From positions 1 to 41,688 of the forward strand of contig CAJUPS010000020.1 of assembly GCA_910588045.1 (NCBI GenBank): a stretch of DNA of 41,688 nt, in the 5' to 3' direction. The number at the start of each line of letters is the position of its first letter. Positions within the stretch are counted from its first letter, which is position 1. The position numbers and the translations under genes were made by a program. Below are positions 32,853 through 40,402 of this stretch, one piece after another. Origin of the DNA: an uncultured Oscillospiraceae bacterium (lineage in GTDB: Bacteria > Bacillota > Clostridia > Oscillospirales > Oscillospiraceae). The notes beneath the pieces are model-generated. The model had not been told where the DNA came from. It ran no database searches and saw only the letters and a program-made list of their open reading frames with translations.

Positions 32853-33719
32853 TTACCCCTTCACCGCGCCGATGGTGACGCCCTCCAGGAAGTATTTCTG
32901 TAGGGAGAAGAACAGAACGAACATGGGCAGCGCAGAGATGGTGGCCCCCGCCATCATGGGAGAGAGCAGGGTGCCGTTGGCGAACTTGAAGGTCTTCAAG
33001 CCCACCTGGATGGTATACATGGACTCCTTGCTGGTCACCAGGAAGGGCCAGAAGAAGGTGTTCCAGTTGCCCATGAAGGTGTTGATGGCCATGACGGCCA
33101 GCACGGTCTTGGACAGGGGAAGGATGATGGAGCGGAAGATCCGGAACTGGGTGGCTCCCTCCACCTTGGCGTTCTCAATGAGGGACGTGGGAATGCCCGC
33201 AAAGAACTGTTTGGAGAGGAAGATGTTGTAGCTGGTGACGCACCCGGGCAGGATCAGGGCCGTGAAGGTGTTGGTCATCTTGAACTTGTTGACGAACAGG
33301 ATGTACAGGGGCACCTGGGTGACCTGGTAGGGGATCATCATCGCCATGAGGATCAGGAAAAACAGGAAGGTGCTCCCCTTGAAGCGCACCTTGGCGAAGG
33401 CGTAGCCCGCCATGCTGGCGAAGATGACGTTGCTGACCACGGTGGCCGCCGCCACCACGAAGCTGTTCCACAGCCACTTCACCGAGTATTGGCTGGAGGC
33501 GAAGAAGTGCTTGTAGGAGTCCATCGTCCAGGTCTTTGGGAAGATGGCGTAGGAGCTGGAGGCCGTCTCCTGGGCGGGCCCGAAGGACCAGGCCAGCATG
33601 TAAACCAGGGGGAACAGGACCACCGCCGCGAAGAAGAACAGGAAGATGCCCATGACCAGATTCCGCGCGATGCGGATCTTGGGGTTGCGCAGATGCTGGG
33701 AATACAGACCGCTTGCCAT
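32853..33719 (-). CDS. Sugar ABC transporter permease (MalG/UgpE-like)
   Basis: A 288-residue inner-membrane permease with six helices. The EAA loop that docks the ATPase appears as IENAKVEGATQFRIFRSIILPLSK, in two stretches, near residue 190. GGGGGAG lies 7 nt before the ATG. It pairs with the upstream MalF-like permease and the lipoprotein to form a CUT1-type importer. No ATPase gene is present in the operon, so a shared MsmX/UgpC-type ATPase encoded elsewhere is expected. Confidence 0.92.
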   Translation of the reverse strand: MASGLYSQHLRNPKIRIARNLVMGIFLFFFAAVVLFPLVYMLAWSFGPAQETASSSYAIFPKTWTMDSYKHFFASSQYSVKWLWNSFVVAAATVVSNVIFASMAGYAFAKVRFKGSTFLFFLILMAMMIPYQVTQVPLYILFVNKFKMTNTFTALILPGCVTSYNIFLSKQFFAGIPTSLIENAKVEGATQFRIFRSIILPLSKTVLAVMAINTFMGNWNTFFWPFLVTSKESMYTIQVGLKTFKFANGTLLSPMMAGATISALPMFVLFFSLQKYFLEGVTIGAVKG

Positions 33720-33736
33720 AGCTTTCTCCCCCTTTC

Positions 33737-34645
33737 TCAGTATTCCACGTCGTCCCCGGCCACCTTGAACTGGACGGCGGTGAGGGCGGCGATGACGATG
33801 GCCAGCATGATGGCCTGGGCGCACGCCAGACCATATTTCCTGTAGACAAACGCGTTGTTGAAGATCAGCAGGCCGATCATGGTGGTGTTGTTGTCCGGCC
33901 CGCCGCCTGTCATCATGTAGGCGTTCATAAATACCTGGAAGGAATTGATGATGCCCGTGACCAGCAAGAACAGGGTGGTGGGCTTGCACAGGGGGATGAC
34001 GATATAGCGCAGCTTCTGGAAGAAGGTGGCCCCGTCCAGCTCCGCCGCCTCGAAGTAGGTGTTGTCGATGCCCATGAGGGCGGCAATGTAGATGATGATG
34101 CTGCTGCCCTGGCCGGAGAGCAGGCTCATGAGGATCAGGGACAGCATGGCCGTCTTGCTGGAGTTGAGCCAGTTTAGGGTGGGCAGGTGGAAGAAGGTCA
34201 GGATCTGGTTGAACAGTCCCGAGGGGGACGAGTCGTACAGCCACAGCCACACCACGCTCATGGCTACGCCGGAGGCCACGGCGGGAATATAGTACAGGGA
34301 CTTGAACACCGACTGGGTCTTCCGCTGGAAGGGCAGGATCATCACCGCCACCGCAAAGGCGATCACCAGGGACAGCGGCACCGTGATAAGGGTATAGACG
34401 GCGGTGTTGCGGATGGATTTGTAGAACAGATCGTTGGTCAGAGCGGTCTTGTAGTTGTCAAACTGGACCCACTCCGAGCCGAAGGGCTTGTAGTTCTGGA
34501 AGCTGGTGATCACGGCGGAGGCCACGGGGTAGATGGTCATAATGATAAAGATGACCATGGCCACGGCGATGAAGGCCCAGCCGTTGAGATCCTCCAGCGT
34601 GATCCGGAACCGGCGGTCCCGCAGGGTTGGCGCTTTGGATTTCAT
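33737..34645 (-). CDS. Sugar ABC transporter permease (MalF/UgpA-like)
   Basis: A 302-residue permease with six main helices; the first is GWAFIAVAMVIFIIMTIYPV. The EAA loop is EAAELDGATFFQKLRYIVIPL. It is preceded by AAAAGGAGGAGA and is the first gene after the attenuating hairpin at 34703-34737. It is the partner of the following MalG-like permease; the substrate inferred from the operon is a MurNAc/GlcNAc saccharide. Confidence 0.92.
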   Translation of the reverse strand: MKSKAPTLRDRRFRITLEDLNGWAFIAVAMVIFIIMTIYPVASAVITSFQNYKPFGSEWVQFDNYKTALTNDLFYKSIRNTAVYTLITVPLSLVIAFAVAVMILPFQRKTQSVFKSLYYIPAVASGVAMSVVWLWLYDSSPSGLFNQILTFFHLPTLNWLNSSKTAMLSLILMSLLSGQGSSIIIYIAALMGIDNTYFEAAELDGATFFQKLRYIVIPLCKPTTLFLLVTGIINSFQVFMNAYMMTGGGPDNNTTMIGLLIFNNAFVYRKYGLACAQAIMLAIVIAALTAVQFKVAGDDVEY

Positions 34646-34702
34646 CTCGCTTCTCTCCTCCTTTTCTGTCTCCCCTGTCAGGGGGTGCGTTGGGTAAAAA
34701 GC

Positions 34703-34737
34703 GGCATGGGCCCACCCGTCACGGGCAGGCCCATGCC
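34703..34737 (-). terminator. Intra-operon attenuator after the binding-protein gene
   Basis: A 10-bp stem GGCATGGGCC with its complement at 34728-34737 plus an inner CCCGT/ACGGG helix. On the minus strand it runs into GCTTTTTACCC. Partial termination here would make more lipoprotein than permease, common in ABC operons. Confidence 0.75.
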
Positions 34738-34779
34738 GTCATTATGCAATGCCGGGAATCGTATCCTGTTTTGGGGGAA

Positions 34780-36231
34780 TTACTTGATGAAGCCCATCTC
34801 GCAGCCGTCCGCGCCGAACAACTCCGTAGCCTTGGAGCAGACCTCGTCGTACATGGCCTGCGCGGTGGTCTCACCGGCCAGCAGGGCCTGGAACTTGGGC
34901 ACGATGACCTCGTTCATGATGGTGGTGGCGTTGGCGGACTGCTCGCCGGTGATGCCGGTGGGAGGCGCCTGCACCAGGCCGATGCAGCGGGTGGAGGCGG
35001 CGGCGTTGGAGGGATCCTGGCCCAGATCGGCGCCCGCCTGGGCGTCACGGCCGGACTGGCAGACGCAGGAGAGCAGGATCTGGTTGACCGTCTCGGCCAC
35101 GGGCTTGCCGGAGCAGATGTAGTTGAGGAACAGGGCCACGTTCTTCATGTGCTCGTCGGTACTGTTGTTGTTGCGCAGCATGATCATGCCGTCCACGGTG
35201 CCGTAGCAGGACTCGGCCACGTTCTCCATGGCGGGCACGGGCAGGAAGGCGTACTCCACCTCGATGGAGCCCTCCACGGCCTCGCCGGTGGCAATGCCCG
35301 CGTTGTTCTTCTTCACGTTGTTCTCAAACAGGGGCATGGCCTTACCGGTGATCATGGCGTCGCCGGTCTCCAGCATCACCAGGCGCTGACCGGCCTCCAC
35401 GGCGTAGTTGGGCATCCAGCCGGAGGCCACCATGGTCTCCACGGAGGTGAGCAGGTTCTTCATGTTCTCGGAGGTATAGGCGTACTTGAGGTCCTTGGTG
35501 AAATGGCTGGTGATCCCGGCGGATACGCCGAAGATGTTCACAAAGTCGGAGGTGGTCACGCCCGCGTTGGCGAAGACGAAGCCGTATGTACCGTCCTTTG
35601 TACCGGCCTCGATGGCCTTGAGGAACTCGTCATAGGTCCAGCCGTTGGCCTGGACCTTCTCCACGTCCACACCGGCGTCCAGGAGCATCTGCTTGTTGCC
35701 GCCCAGGGCCTGGATGGTCAGGTACAGAGGCAGGCCGTAGAGGGTGTTGTCCAGGGTCATGTAGTCCAGCGCGTTCTGGTCGTAGTCGGACAGCGCGCCC
35801 TCGGGCAGGTAGTCCGCCACGTTCACGGCCACGCCCATCTCCACGAAGGTGCCGATGGTGCCGGAGCTGACCTCGGCGATGTCGGGGGCCTCGCCGGAGA
35901 GGGCCATGGTGGACAGCTTGGAGTTGTGGTCATCCCAGGCGGTGGCGATGACCTCCACCTTCAGGTGGGGATAGTCCTTCTGGAAGTCCGCGATCCAACC
36001 GGCCAGCAGGTCGGTGTAGTCGCCGGTGACCGGGGGCGTCATGATGACGATGGTGTCCTCCTCGGCGGCGGGCTCGGCGGGAGCGTCGGTCTTGTCGTCC
36101 TCAGCGGGAGCGGGGGCGTCCTGCTTGGGCGTGTCGGGGGTGCTGTCGGGCTGCTTGCTGTCGCCGCCGCAGGCAGCCAGGCCCAGGACCATGCAGAGAC
36201 AGAGCAGCAGTGCCAAAAACTTCTTTTTCAT
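34780..36231 (-). CDS. ABC transporter sugar-binding lipoprotein
   Basis: A 483-residue extracellular binding protein. The lipoprotein signal is MKKKFLALLLCLCMVLGLAAC with lipobox LAAC (lipidated Cys21), followed by a flexible D/P/E/A-rich linker to about residue 55 and a cluster-B-type fold starting EDTIVIMTPP. AAGGAGG lies before the ATG. It heads the salvage operon and decides what is imported. With NamZ, NagZ, AnmK, MurQ and MurK encoded behind it, peptidoglycan disaccharides are the likely ligand. The mRNA starts almost directly with a stem-loop (36266-36294) that may stabilise the transcript. Confidence 0.92.
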   Translation of the reverse strand: MKKKFLALLLCLCMVLGLAACGGDSKQPDSTPDTPKQDAPAPAEDDKTDAPAEPAAEEDTIVIMTPPVTGDYTDLLAGWIADFQKDYPHLKVEVIATAWDDHNSKLSTMALSGEAPDIAEVSSGTIGTFVEMGVAVNVADYLPEGALSDYDQNALDYMTLDNTLYGLPLYLTIQALGGNKQMLLDAGVDVEKVQANGWTYDEFLKAIEAGTKDGTYGFVFANAGVTTSDFVNIFGVSAGITSHFTKDLKYAYTSENMKNLLTSVETMVASGWMPNYAVEAGQRLVMLETGDAMITGKAMPLFENNVKKNNAGIATGEAVEGSIEVEYAFLPVPAMENVAESCYGTVDGMIMLRNNNSTDEHMKNVALFLNYICSGKPVAETVNQILLSCVCQSGRDAQAGADLGQDPSNAAASTRCIGLVQAPPTGITGEQSANATTIMNEVIVPKFQALLAGETTAQAMYDEVCSKATELFGADGCEMGFIK

Positions 36232-36303
36232 ATTGTCCTCCTTGATTCTCCACGTTCTTTCTCGTCTTGGCGGAGGGAAAACCGTCCCTCCAAGAATAAG
36301 GTT

Positions 36304-36332
36304 ATTTTACTTTGGAAAAACAATTTTGTCAA
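36304..36332 (-). promoter_or_regulatory. Promoter of the peptidoglycan-salvage operon
   Basis: TTGACA (36332-36327) and TAAAAT (36309-36304) on the minus strand with a 17-bp spacer, nearly ideal. Confidence 0.85.
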
Positions 36333-36348
36333 TTCGATTGCGAACATG

Positions 36349-36363
36349 TGAAATTTTATTTCA
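36349..36363. promoter_or_regulatory. Likely RpiR/MurR-type operator
   Basis: TGAAAT-TTT-ATTTCA is a perfect 6+6 inverted repeat in the divergent region between the salvage operon and the RpiR gene. RpiR-family operators often read TGAAA-N5-TTTCA. It is centred about 59 bp upstream of the expected salvage-operon start, a position more usual for activation, or for repression by looping. Confidence 0.55.
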
Positions 36364-36482
36364 TATCCTGAATGCGTTTTGGCATTTGTGCGTAAATACT
36401 TTGGATAGAGCGCCCGTGTTATCCGTCGATATAGACAAAGAGCGGGGAGGAATTTTGGAGGATTCTGCCACGGCTGTGGCTC

Positions 36483-36511
36483 TTGCGCCGGGAGAGGATT
36501 TCTTTTATACT
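36483..36511 (+). promoter_or_regulatory. Promoter of the RpiR regulator gene
   Basis: TTGCGC (36483-36488) and TATACT (36506-36511) with a 17-bp spacer, 38 bp before the ATG. Confidence 0.7.
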
Positions 36512-36548
36512 GTAAAAAATGCTATAAAAAAGCGGCGGGAGGCAAGCG

Positions 36549-37394
36549 ATGAAAAGTGTGTTGATCCGAATCAACCAGTACCGGGCCCGGGCGAGCGGGG
36601 CGGAGCGGGGCATTCTGGACTGGATCCTGGAGAACCCGGAGGCGGCGGCCCAGTGCAGCATCCACCAGCTGGCGGCGCAGAGCTACACGTCCCCCTCCAC
36701 GGTGGTGCGCGTGTGCCGGAAGCTGGGGTTCGAGGGATACCGGGAGATGCAGAAATCCCTGCTCTACGAGGTGGCCATCCGGCGGGAGAACAAGGCGGAA
36801 AAGGGCGGGGAGCTGGAACACACCGACCAGCTGACGGACATCGTGGACAAGGTGACCTACCGCAACATCGCCTCCCTGGAGAACTCCCGGATGCTGGTGG
36901 AGCCGGAGGCGGTGCGCCGGAGCGTGGATCTCATCTGCGCCAGCAATACGGTCCTGCTCTTTGGCATGGGGGCCTCCTTCCTGGTGGCTCACGACGCCTA
37001 CCAGAAATTTCTCCGGGTGGGCAAGCGGTGCGCCCTGTCCGAGGACATTCACTGCCAATACCTCCACGCCCGCAATGCCGGTCCCTCCGACGTGGCGATC
37101 ATCATCAGCTATACCGGCTATACGGAGGAGATCCTCCGCTGCGCCCAGGACCTGCGGCGGCAGGGCACGCCCATCATTGCCATCACGCGCTTTGAGCCCT
37201 CCCCCCTGTCGCAGATGTCGGATTGCAATCTGTACGTGGTGGCCATGGAGGAGACCTTCCGCAGCGGGGCCATGTCCTCCCGCATCGCGCAGCTGAATAT
37301 GATCGACATCCTCTATACCGCCTATTTCAACCGCAATTACAATCAGAGCATCCGCCACTTTGAGAAGACACAGATCAGCAAGGAGAACCTCTAG
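36549..37394 (+). CDS. RpiR/MurR-family regulator with SIS domain
   Basis: A 281-residue regulator. The N-terminal RpiR helix-turn-helix (residues 1-77) includes SIHQLAAQSYTSPSTVVRVC and RKLGFEGYREM. The SIS sugar-phosphate domain (about 120-255) includes VLLFGMGASFLVAHDAYQKF and IIISYTGYTEE. MurR-type members bind MurNAc-6-phosphate or related sugar phosphates. It is divergent from the salvage operon, whose promoter region holds a matching palindrome, so it is the probable controller. GGGAGG lies 7 nt before the ATG. Confidence 0.9.
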   Translation: MKSVLIRINQYRARASGAERGILDWILENPEAAAQCSIHQLAAQSYTSPSTVVRVCRKLGFEGYREMQKSLLYEVAIRRENKAEKGGELEHTDQLTDIVDKVTYRNIASLENSRMLVEPEAVRRSVDLICASNTVLLFGMGASFLVAHDAYQKFLRVGKRCALSEDIHCQYLHARNAGPSDVAIIISYTGYTEEILRCAQDLRRQGTPIIAITRFEPSPLSQMSDCNLYVVAMEETFRSGAMSSRIAQLNMIDILYTAYFNRNYNQSIRHFEKTQISKENL

Positions 37395-37488
37395 CCGGGC
37401 GCCCGCGGGCCTTGCCCTGCACTGAGAGATTTGCGGGCCGGCCGGACCCGCGAGCGCCGGCGAGCCGCCGCGTATGCGGCGCGGAACC

Positions 37489-37524
37489 AAAAAGAAGGAC
37501 ACGCCAAAGCGTGTCCTTCTTTTT
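37489..37524. terminator. Bidirectional terminator shared by the rpiR-type gene and tRNA-Thr
   Basis: A 16-bp perfect stem AAAAAGAAGGACACGC with its complement, CAAA loop and T-runs at both ends. Its last base overlaps the tRNA-Thr CCA end, so on the minus strand the stem follows the mature tRNA without any gap. GC-rich inverted repeats of unclear meaning fill 37400-37485. Confidence 0.9.
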
Positions 37525-37599
37525 GGAGCTGGTGGGGTGACTCGAACACCTGACCTGCTGATTACGAATCAGCTGCTCTACCGACTGAGCTACACCAGC
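37524..37599 (-). tRNA. tRNA-Thr (anticodon CGT)
   Basis: A 76-nt cloverleaf with encoded CCA. The anticodon arm GCTGA-TTCGTAA-TCAGC gives anticodon CGU (codon ACG). The D-arm reads AGCTCAGTCGGTAGAGC and the T-arm AGGTGTTCGAGTCACCC with one mismatch-like pair. The acceptor stem is GCTGGTG with CACCAGC. Confidence 0.97.
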
Positions 37600-37669
37600 G
37601 TCTTATGAGAACCGGCGCCGGTCCTGTTTTTGCCGCCCTCCCGGGAGTGGAAATCTCTGCAACGGAGTT

Positions 37670-37698
37670 AGGATACCATACATTCCCCGGTTCGTCAA
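37670..37698 (-). promoter_or_regulatory. Promoter of tRNA-Thr
   Basis: TTGACG (37698-37693) and TATCCT (37675-37670) on the minus strand with a 17-bp spacer, about 70 bp before the tRNA. Confidence 0.65.
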
Positions 37699-37773
37699 GC
37701 CCAAGATTCCGGTATGGCAAAAGTTTTTTGCACAGCGTCGGCGTTTTTGCCGCAGAACCCACTGATTTCCACC

Positions 37774-37801
37774 TTGACATTTTTCAAAACCATGGTATAA
37801 T
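37774..37801 (+). promoter_or_regulatory. Promoter of the T-box-ilvBNC operon
   Basis: Consensus TTGACA (37774-37779) and TATAAT (37796-37801) with a 16-bp spacer. Confidence 0.88.
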
Positions 37802-37811
37802 AACCGAAAAG

Positions 37812-38162
37812 CAGGTATGATTCGATGAAATTGCTGATCCCCGGCGTCTCGCGCCGATGGTGTCGGCCAAACAATCAGTACACACGCAAGGATGGGGAAA
37901 AAGCGGAGCTGTTCCCGCTTCAGAGAGTCGGCGGATGGTGCGAGCTGGCGGAGGGACGCGCTGTATAAGTCACCCCGGAGCGGCCGGTCTGAACGGGCGG
38001 AAGCGCTTCAATAGGACGGACGGTGCCCAGCCGTTACCATGGGAAGTGATGTCAGTCACGGTGAGAGGCCGCCGAAGGCGGCAAGAAGAGTGGTACCGCA
38101 AGATTGTTGCAGCGCAATGATCCTGTCTCTTTATTGGAAAAGAGGCGGGGTCTTATTTTTTA
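37812..38162 (+). ncRNA. T-box leader, probably valine-specific (GUC), upstream of ilvB
   Basis: A roughly 350-nt leader. The T-box core AGAGTGGTACCGC is at 38087-38099; its UGGU fits an NCCA end with discriminator A, as in tRNA-Val. Stem I features are the AGAGAG bulge (37923-37928) and terminal-loop GGATGGTGCGAG. The 3' side reads TAAGTCACCCCGGAGC; by comparison with other T-boxes GTC (37969-37971) is the specifier, i.e. valine. The terminator stem is 38119-38131 with 38140-38152 (three G-U pairs) then TTATTTTTT. Uncharged tRNA would allow ilvBNC expression. Confidence 0.9.
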
Positions 38163-38185
38163 CCTCGGAGAAAGGATGATGAAAG

Positions 38186-39853
38186 TTGAAATTGACCGGC
38201 GCGGACATTGTGGTCCGGACTTTGATCGAGCAGGGCGTCACCACCGTTTTCGGCTATCCCGGCGGTCAGGTGATCCACATCTATGATTCCCTGTACCAAT
38301 ATCAGGACGAGATCCGGCACGTTCTCACCGCCCACGAGCAGGGCGCGGCCCACGCCGCCGACGGCTGGGCCCGGGCCACGGGAAACCCCGGGGTGGTCAT
38401 CGCCACCTCCGGCCCCGGGGCCACCAACCTGGTCACCGGCATTGCCACCGCCTTTCTGGACTCCATCCCCATGGTGGCCATCACCGGCAACGTCCCCAAC
38501 GTGCAGATCGGCACCGACTCCTTTCAGGAGATCGACATCACCGGCATCACCCTGCCCATCACCAAGCACAACTACTTCGTGGGCGAGATCGAGGACCTGG
38601 CGGACACCATCCGGGAGGCGTTCCGTCTGGCGGTCTCCGGCCGTCCCGGGCCGGTGCTGGTGGACGTGCCCAAGGACATCCAGATTGCCTCCTACGACTA
38701 CGAGCCCCAGGCCCCCGTCGTCCCCGACCCGCCCCGGGCGGCCAAGGAGGAGCGCATCCGGGAGGCGGCGGCGTACATTGACGCCTCCCACCGGCCCTTT
38801 CTTTACTTCGGCGGCGGCCTGGCCGCCAGCGGTGCCCAGGAGGAGCTCCTGGCCCTGGCGGAGAAGATCGACGCCCCCATAGGGTGCTCCCTGATGGGCG
38901 TGTCCGCCATCCCTACGGAGCATCCCCGGTTCCTGGGGATGCAGGGGATGCACGGGCACTACGCCTGCTCCACCGCCATGCACCGCGCCGACTGCATCAT
39001 CGCCCTGGGGGCGCGGTTCAACGACCGGGTCACCGGAAACCGGGCCAAGTTCGCCAGGGGAGCGAAGATCGTCCACATCGACGTGGACGGCTCGGAGCTG
39101 AGTAAGAACGTGGCGGCGGTGTGCGGGATGCGGGGGGATGTAAAGCTCACCCTGGAAAAACTGCTGGAGCTGGTCCAGAGCGCACAGCACCCGGAGTGGT
39201 GGCAGACCGTGGCGGGCTTCCGGTCCTCGGAGGCGGAGAACCGGGACGACCGGGCGGGGCTCACGCCCAGGAACGCCATGCTGACCCTGGATAAGCACCT
39301 GACGCCGGACACGCCGGTGGCCACCGACGTGGGACAGCACCAGATGTGGGCGGCCCAGACGCTCTCCTTCCGGAAACCCAGGCGGTTCATCTCCAGCGGC
39401 GGACTGGGCACCATGGGTTTCGGCATGGGAGCGGCTATGGGGGCGCAGATGGCGACCGGGGAGCACACTGTCCTTGTCACCGGGGACGGAAGCTTCGGCA
39501 TGAACCTCAATGAGCTGGCCACTGCGGTGACCCATAGGACGCCTCTGGTGATTCTGCTGCTCAACAACGGCGTATTGGGCATGGTGCGGCAGTGGCAGAC
39601 CCTGTTCTTTGAGAAGCACTACTCCAACACCGTCCTGGAGCGGCAGACGGATTTCGTGAAGTTGGCGGATGCCTTCGGGGCCAGGGCCGAGCGGGTGGAC
39701 ACCCTGGAGGACCTGGACGGAGCGCTGGGGCGGGCCTTCCAATATGAGGGGCCGTATCTCATCGACTGCCTCATCGGCGAGGACGAGTTCGTCCTGCCCA
39801 TGCTGCCCCCGGGCGGGAGCATGGACGACATGATTACAAAGGTGGGTGACTGA
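38186..39853 (+). CDS. ilvB: Acetolactate synthase, large (catalytic) subunit
   Basis: A 555-residue TPP enzyme for the first common step of valine, leucine and isoleucine synthesis. FGYPGGQVIHIYD and the catalytic Glu in TAHEQGAAHAADG sit at the N-terminus; GARFNDRVTGN in the middle; the TPP motif GDGSFGMNLNELATA with LLLNN near the C-terminus. The length is typical. The start is TTG (giving MKLTGADIVV, the family N-terminus) about 10 nt after AAAGGATG. Two ATGs at 38176 and 38179 are in another frame, so initiation may be weak. It follows the T-box terminator by 24 bp. Confidence 0.95.
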   Translation: MKLTGADIVVRTLIEQGVTTVFGYPGGQVIHIYDSLYQYQDEIRHVLTAHEQGAAHAADGWARATGNPGVVIATSGPGATNLVTGIATAFLDSIPMVAITGNVPNVQIGTDSFQEIDITGITLPITKHNYFVGEIEDLADTIREAFRLAVSGRPGPVLVDVPKDIQIASYDYEPQAPVVPDPPRAAKEERIREAAAYIDASHRPFLYFGGGLAASGAQEELLALAEKIDAPIGCSLMGVSAIPTEHPRFLGMQGMHGHYACSTAMHRADCIIALGARFNDRVTGNRAKFARGAKIVHIDVDGSELSKNVAAVCGMRGDVKLTLEKLLELVQSAQHPEWWQTVAGFRSSEAENRDDRAGLTPRNAMLTLDKHLTPDTPVATDVGQHQMWAAQTLSFRKPRRFISSGGLGTMGFGMGAAMGAQMATGEHTVLVTGDGSFGMNLNELATAVTHRTPLVILLLNNGVLGMVRQWQTLFFEKHYSNTVLERQTDFVKLADAFGARAERVDTLEDLDGALGRAFQYEGPYLIDCLIGEDEFVLPMLPPGGSMDDMITKVGD

Positions 39854-39854
39854 G

Positions 39855-40364
39855 ATGGATAAACGCTATACTGTGGCCGTGCTGGTGCGCAACCAGTTCG
39901 GCGTATTGAACCGGGTCACCAGCATGTTCCGGCGGCGGCAGTTCAACATTGACAACCTGACCGTCAGCGAGACGGAATCCCCGGACTACTCCCGCATTAC
40001 CGTCCAGTTCGCCGGGGAGCGGGTGACCAAGCAGCAGCTGGTGGACCAGCTGTACAAATTGCCCGACGTGTGCTCCATCCGGGAGCTGGACAGCGAGAAC
40101 TCCGTCAGCTGCGAGCTGCTGCTCATCAAGCTCAAGAACGACCCCGCCAGCCGGGGGGACATCCGGGCGGCGGCGGACGCCTTCGAGGCCAAGACGGTGG
40201 ACTATACCAGGGACTCCATCGTGCTGCGGGTCACCGCCGACAGCAGGAGGATCGACGACTTTATCGACCTCATGCGGGATTATGAGATCCTGGAGATCTG
40301 CCGCACGGGGGTCGTCTCCCTGGAGCGGGGGGCGGACACCATCAGAAAAGTGACCAATTTATAA
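39855..40364 (+). CDS. ilvN: Acetolactate synthase, small (regulatory) subunit
   Basis: A 169-residue regulatory chain with an N-terminal ACT domain (VLVRNQFGVLNRVTSMFRRR and FNIDNLTV) that binds valine for feedback inhibition, and a C-terminal ALS_ss_C domain. The ATG at 39855 follows AAAGGTGG at 9 nt and lies one base past the ilvB stop codon; a GTG at 39846 is less well placed. Coupled expression with ilvB is expected. Confidence 0.95.
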   Translation: MDKRYTVAVLVRNQFGVLNRVTSMFRRRQFNIDNLTVSETESPDYSRITVQFAGERVTKQQLVDQLYKLPDVCSIRELDSENSVSCELLLIKLKNDPASRGDIRAAADAFEAKTVDYTRDSIVLRVTADSRRIDDFIDLMRDYEILEICRTGVVSLERGADTIRKVTNL

Positions 40365-40402
40365 AAACAATATTATTTTGAAAGAAAACGAGGTAACACA
40401 TC

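Noticed and set aside
27875..32878. A 1667-residue plus-strand open frame
   Set aside because: Composition artefact of GC-rich codons opposite namZ, anmK, murQ, PIG-L and GNAT genes; no motif and no ribosome site.
36266..36294. Terminator upstream of the binding-protein gene
   Set aside because: The stem-loop has no U-run and lies at the predicted 5' end of the mRNA, so it is more likely a 5'-stabilising structure.
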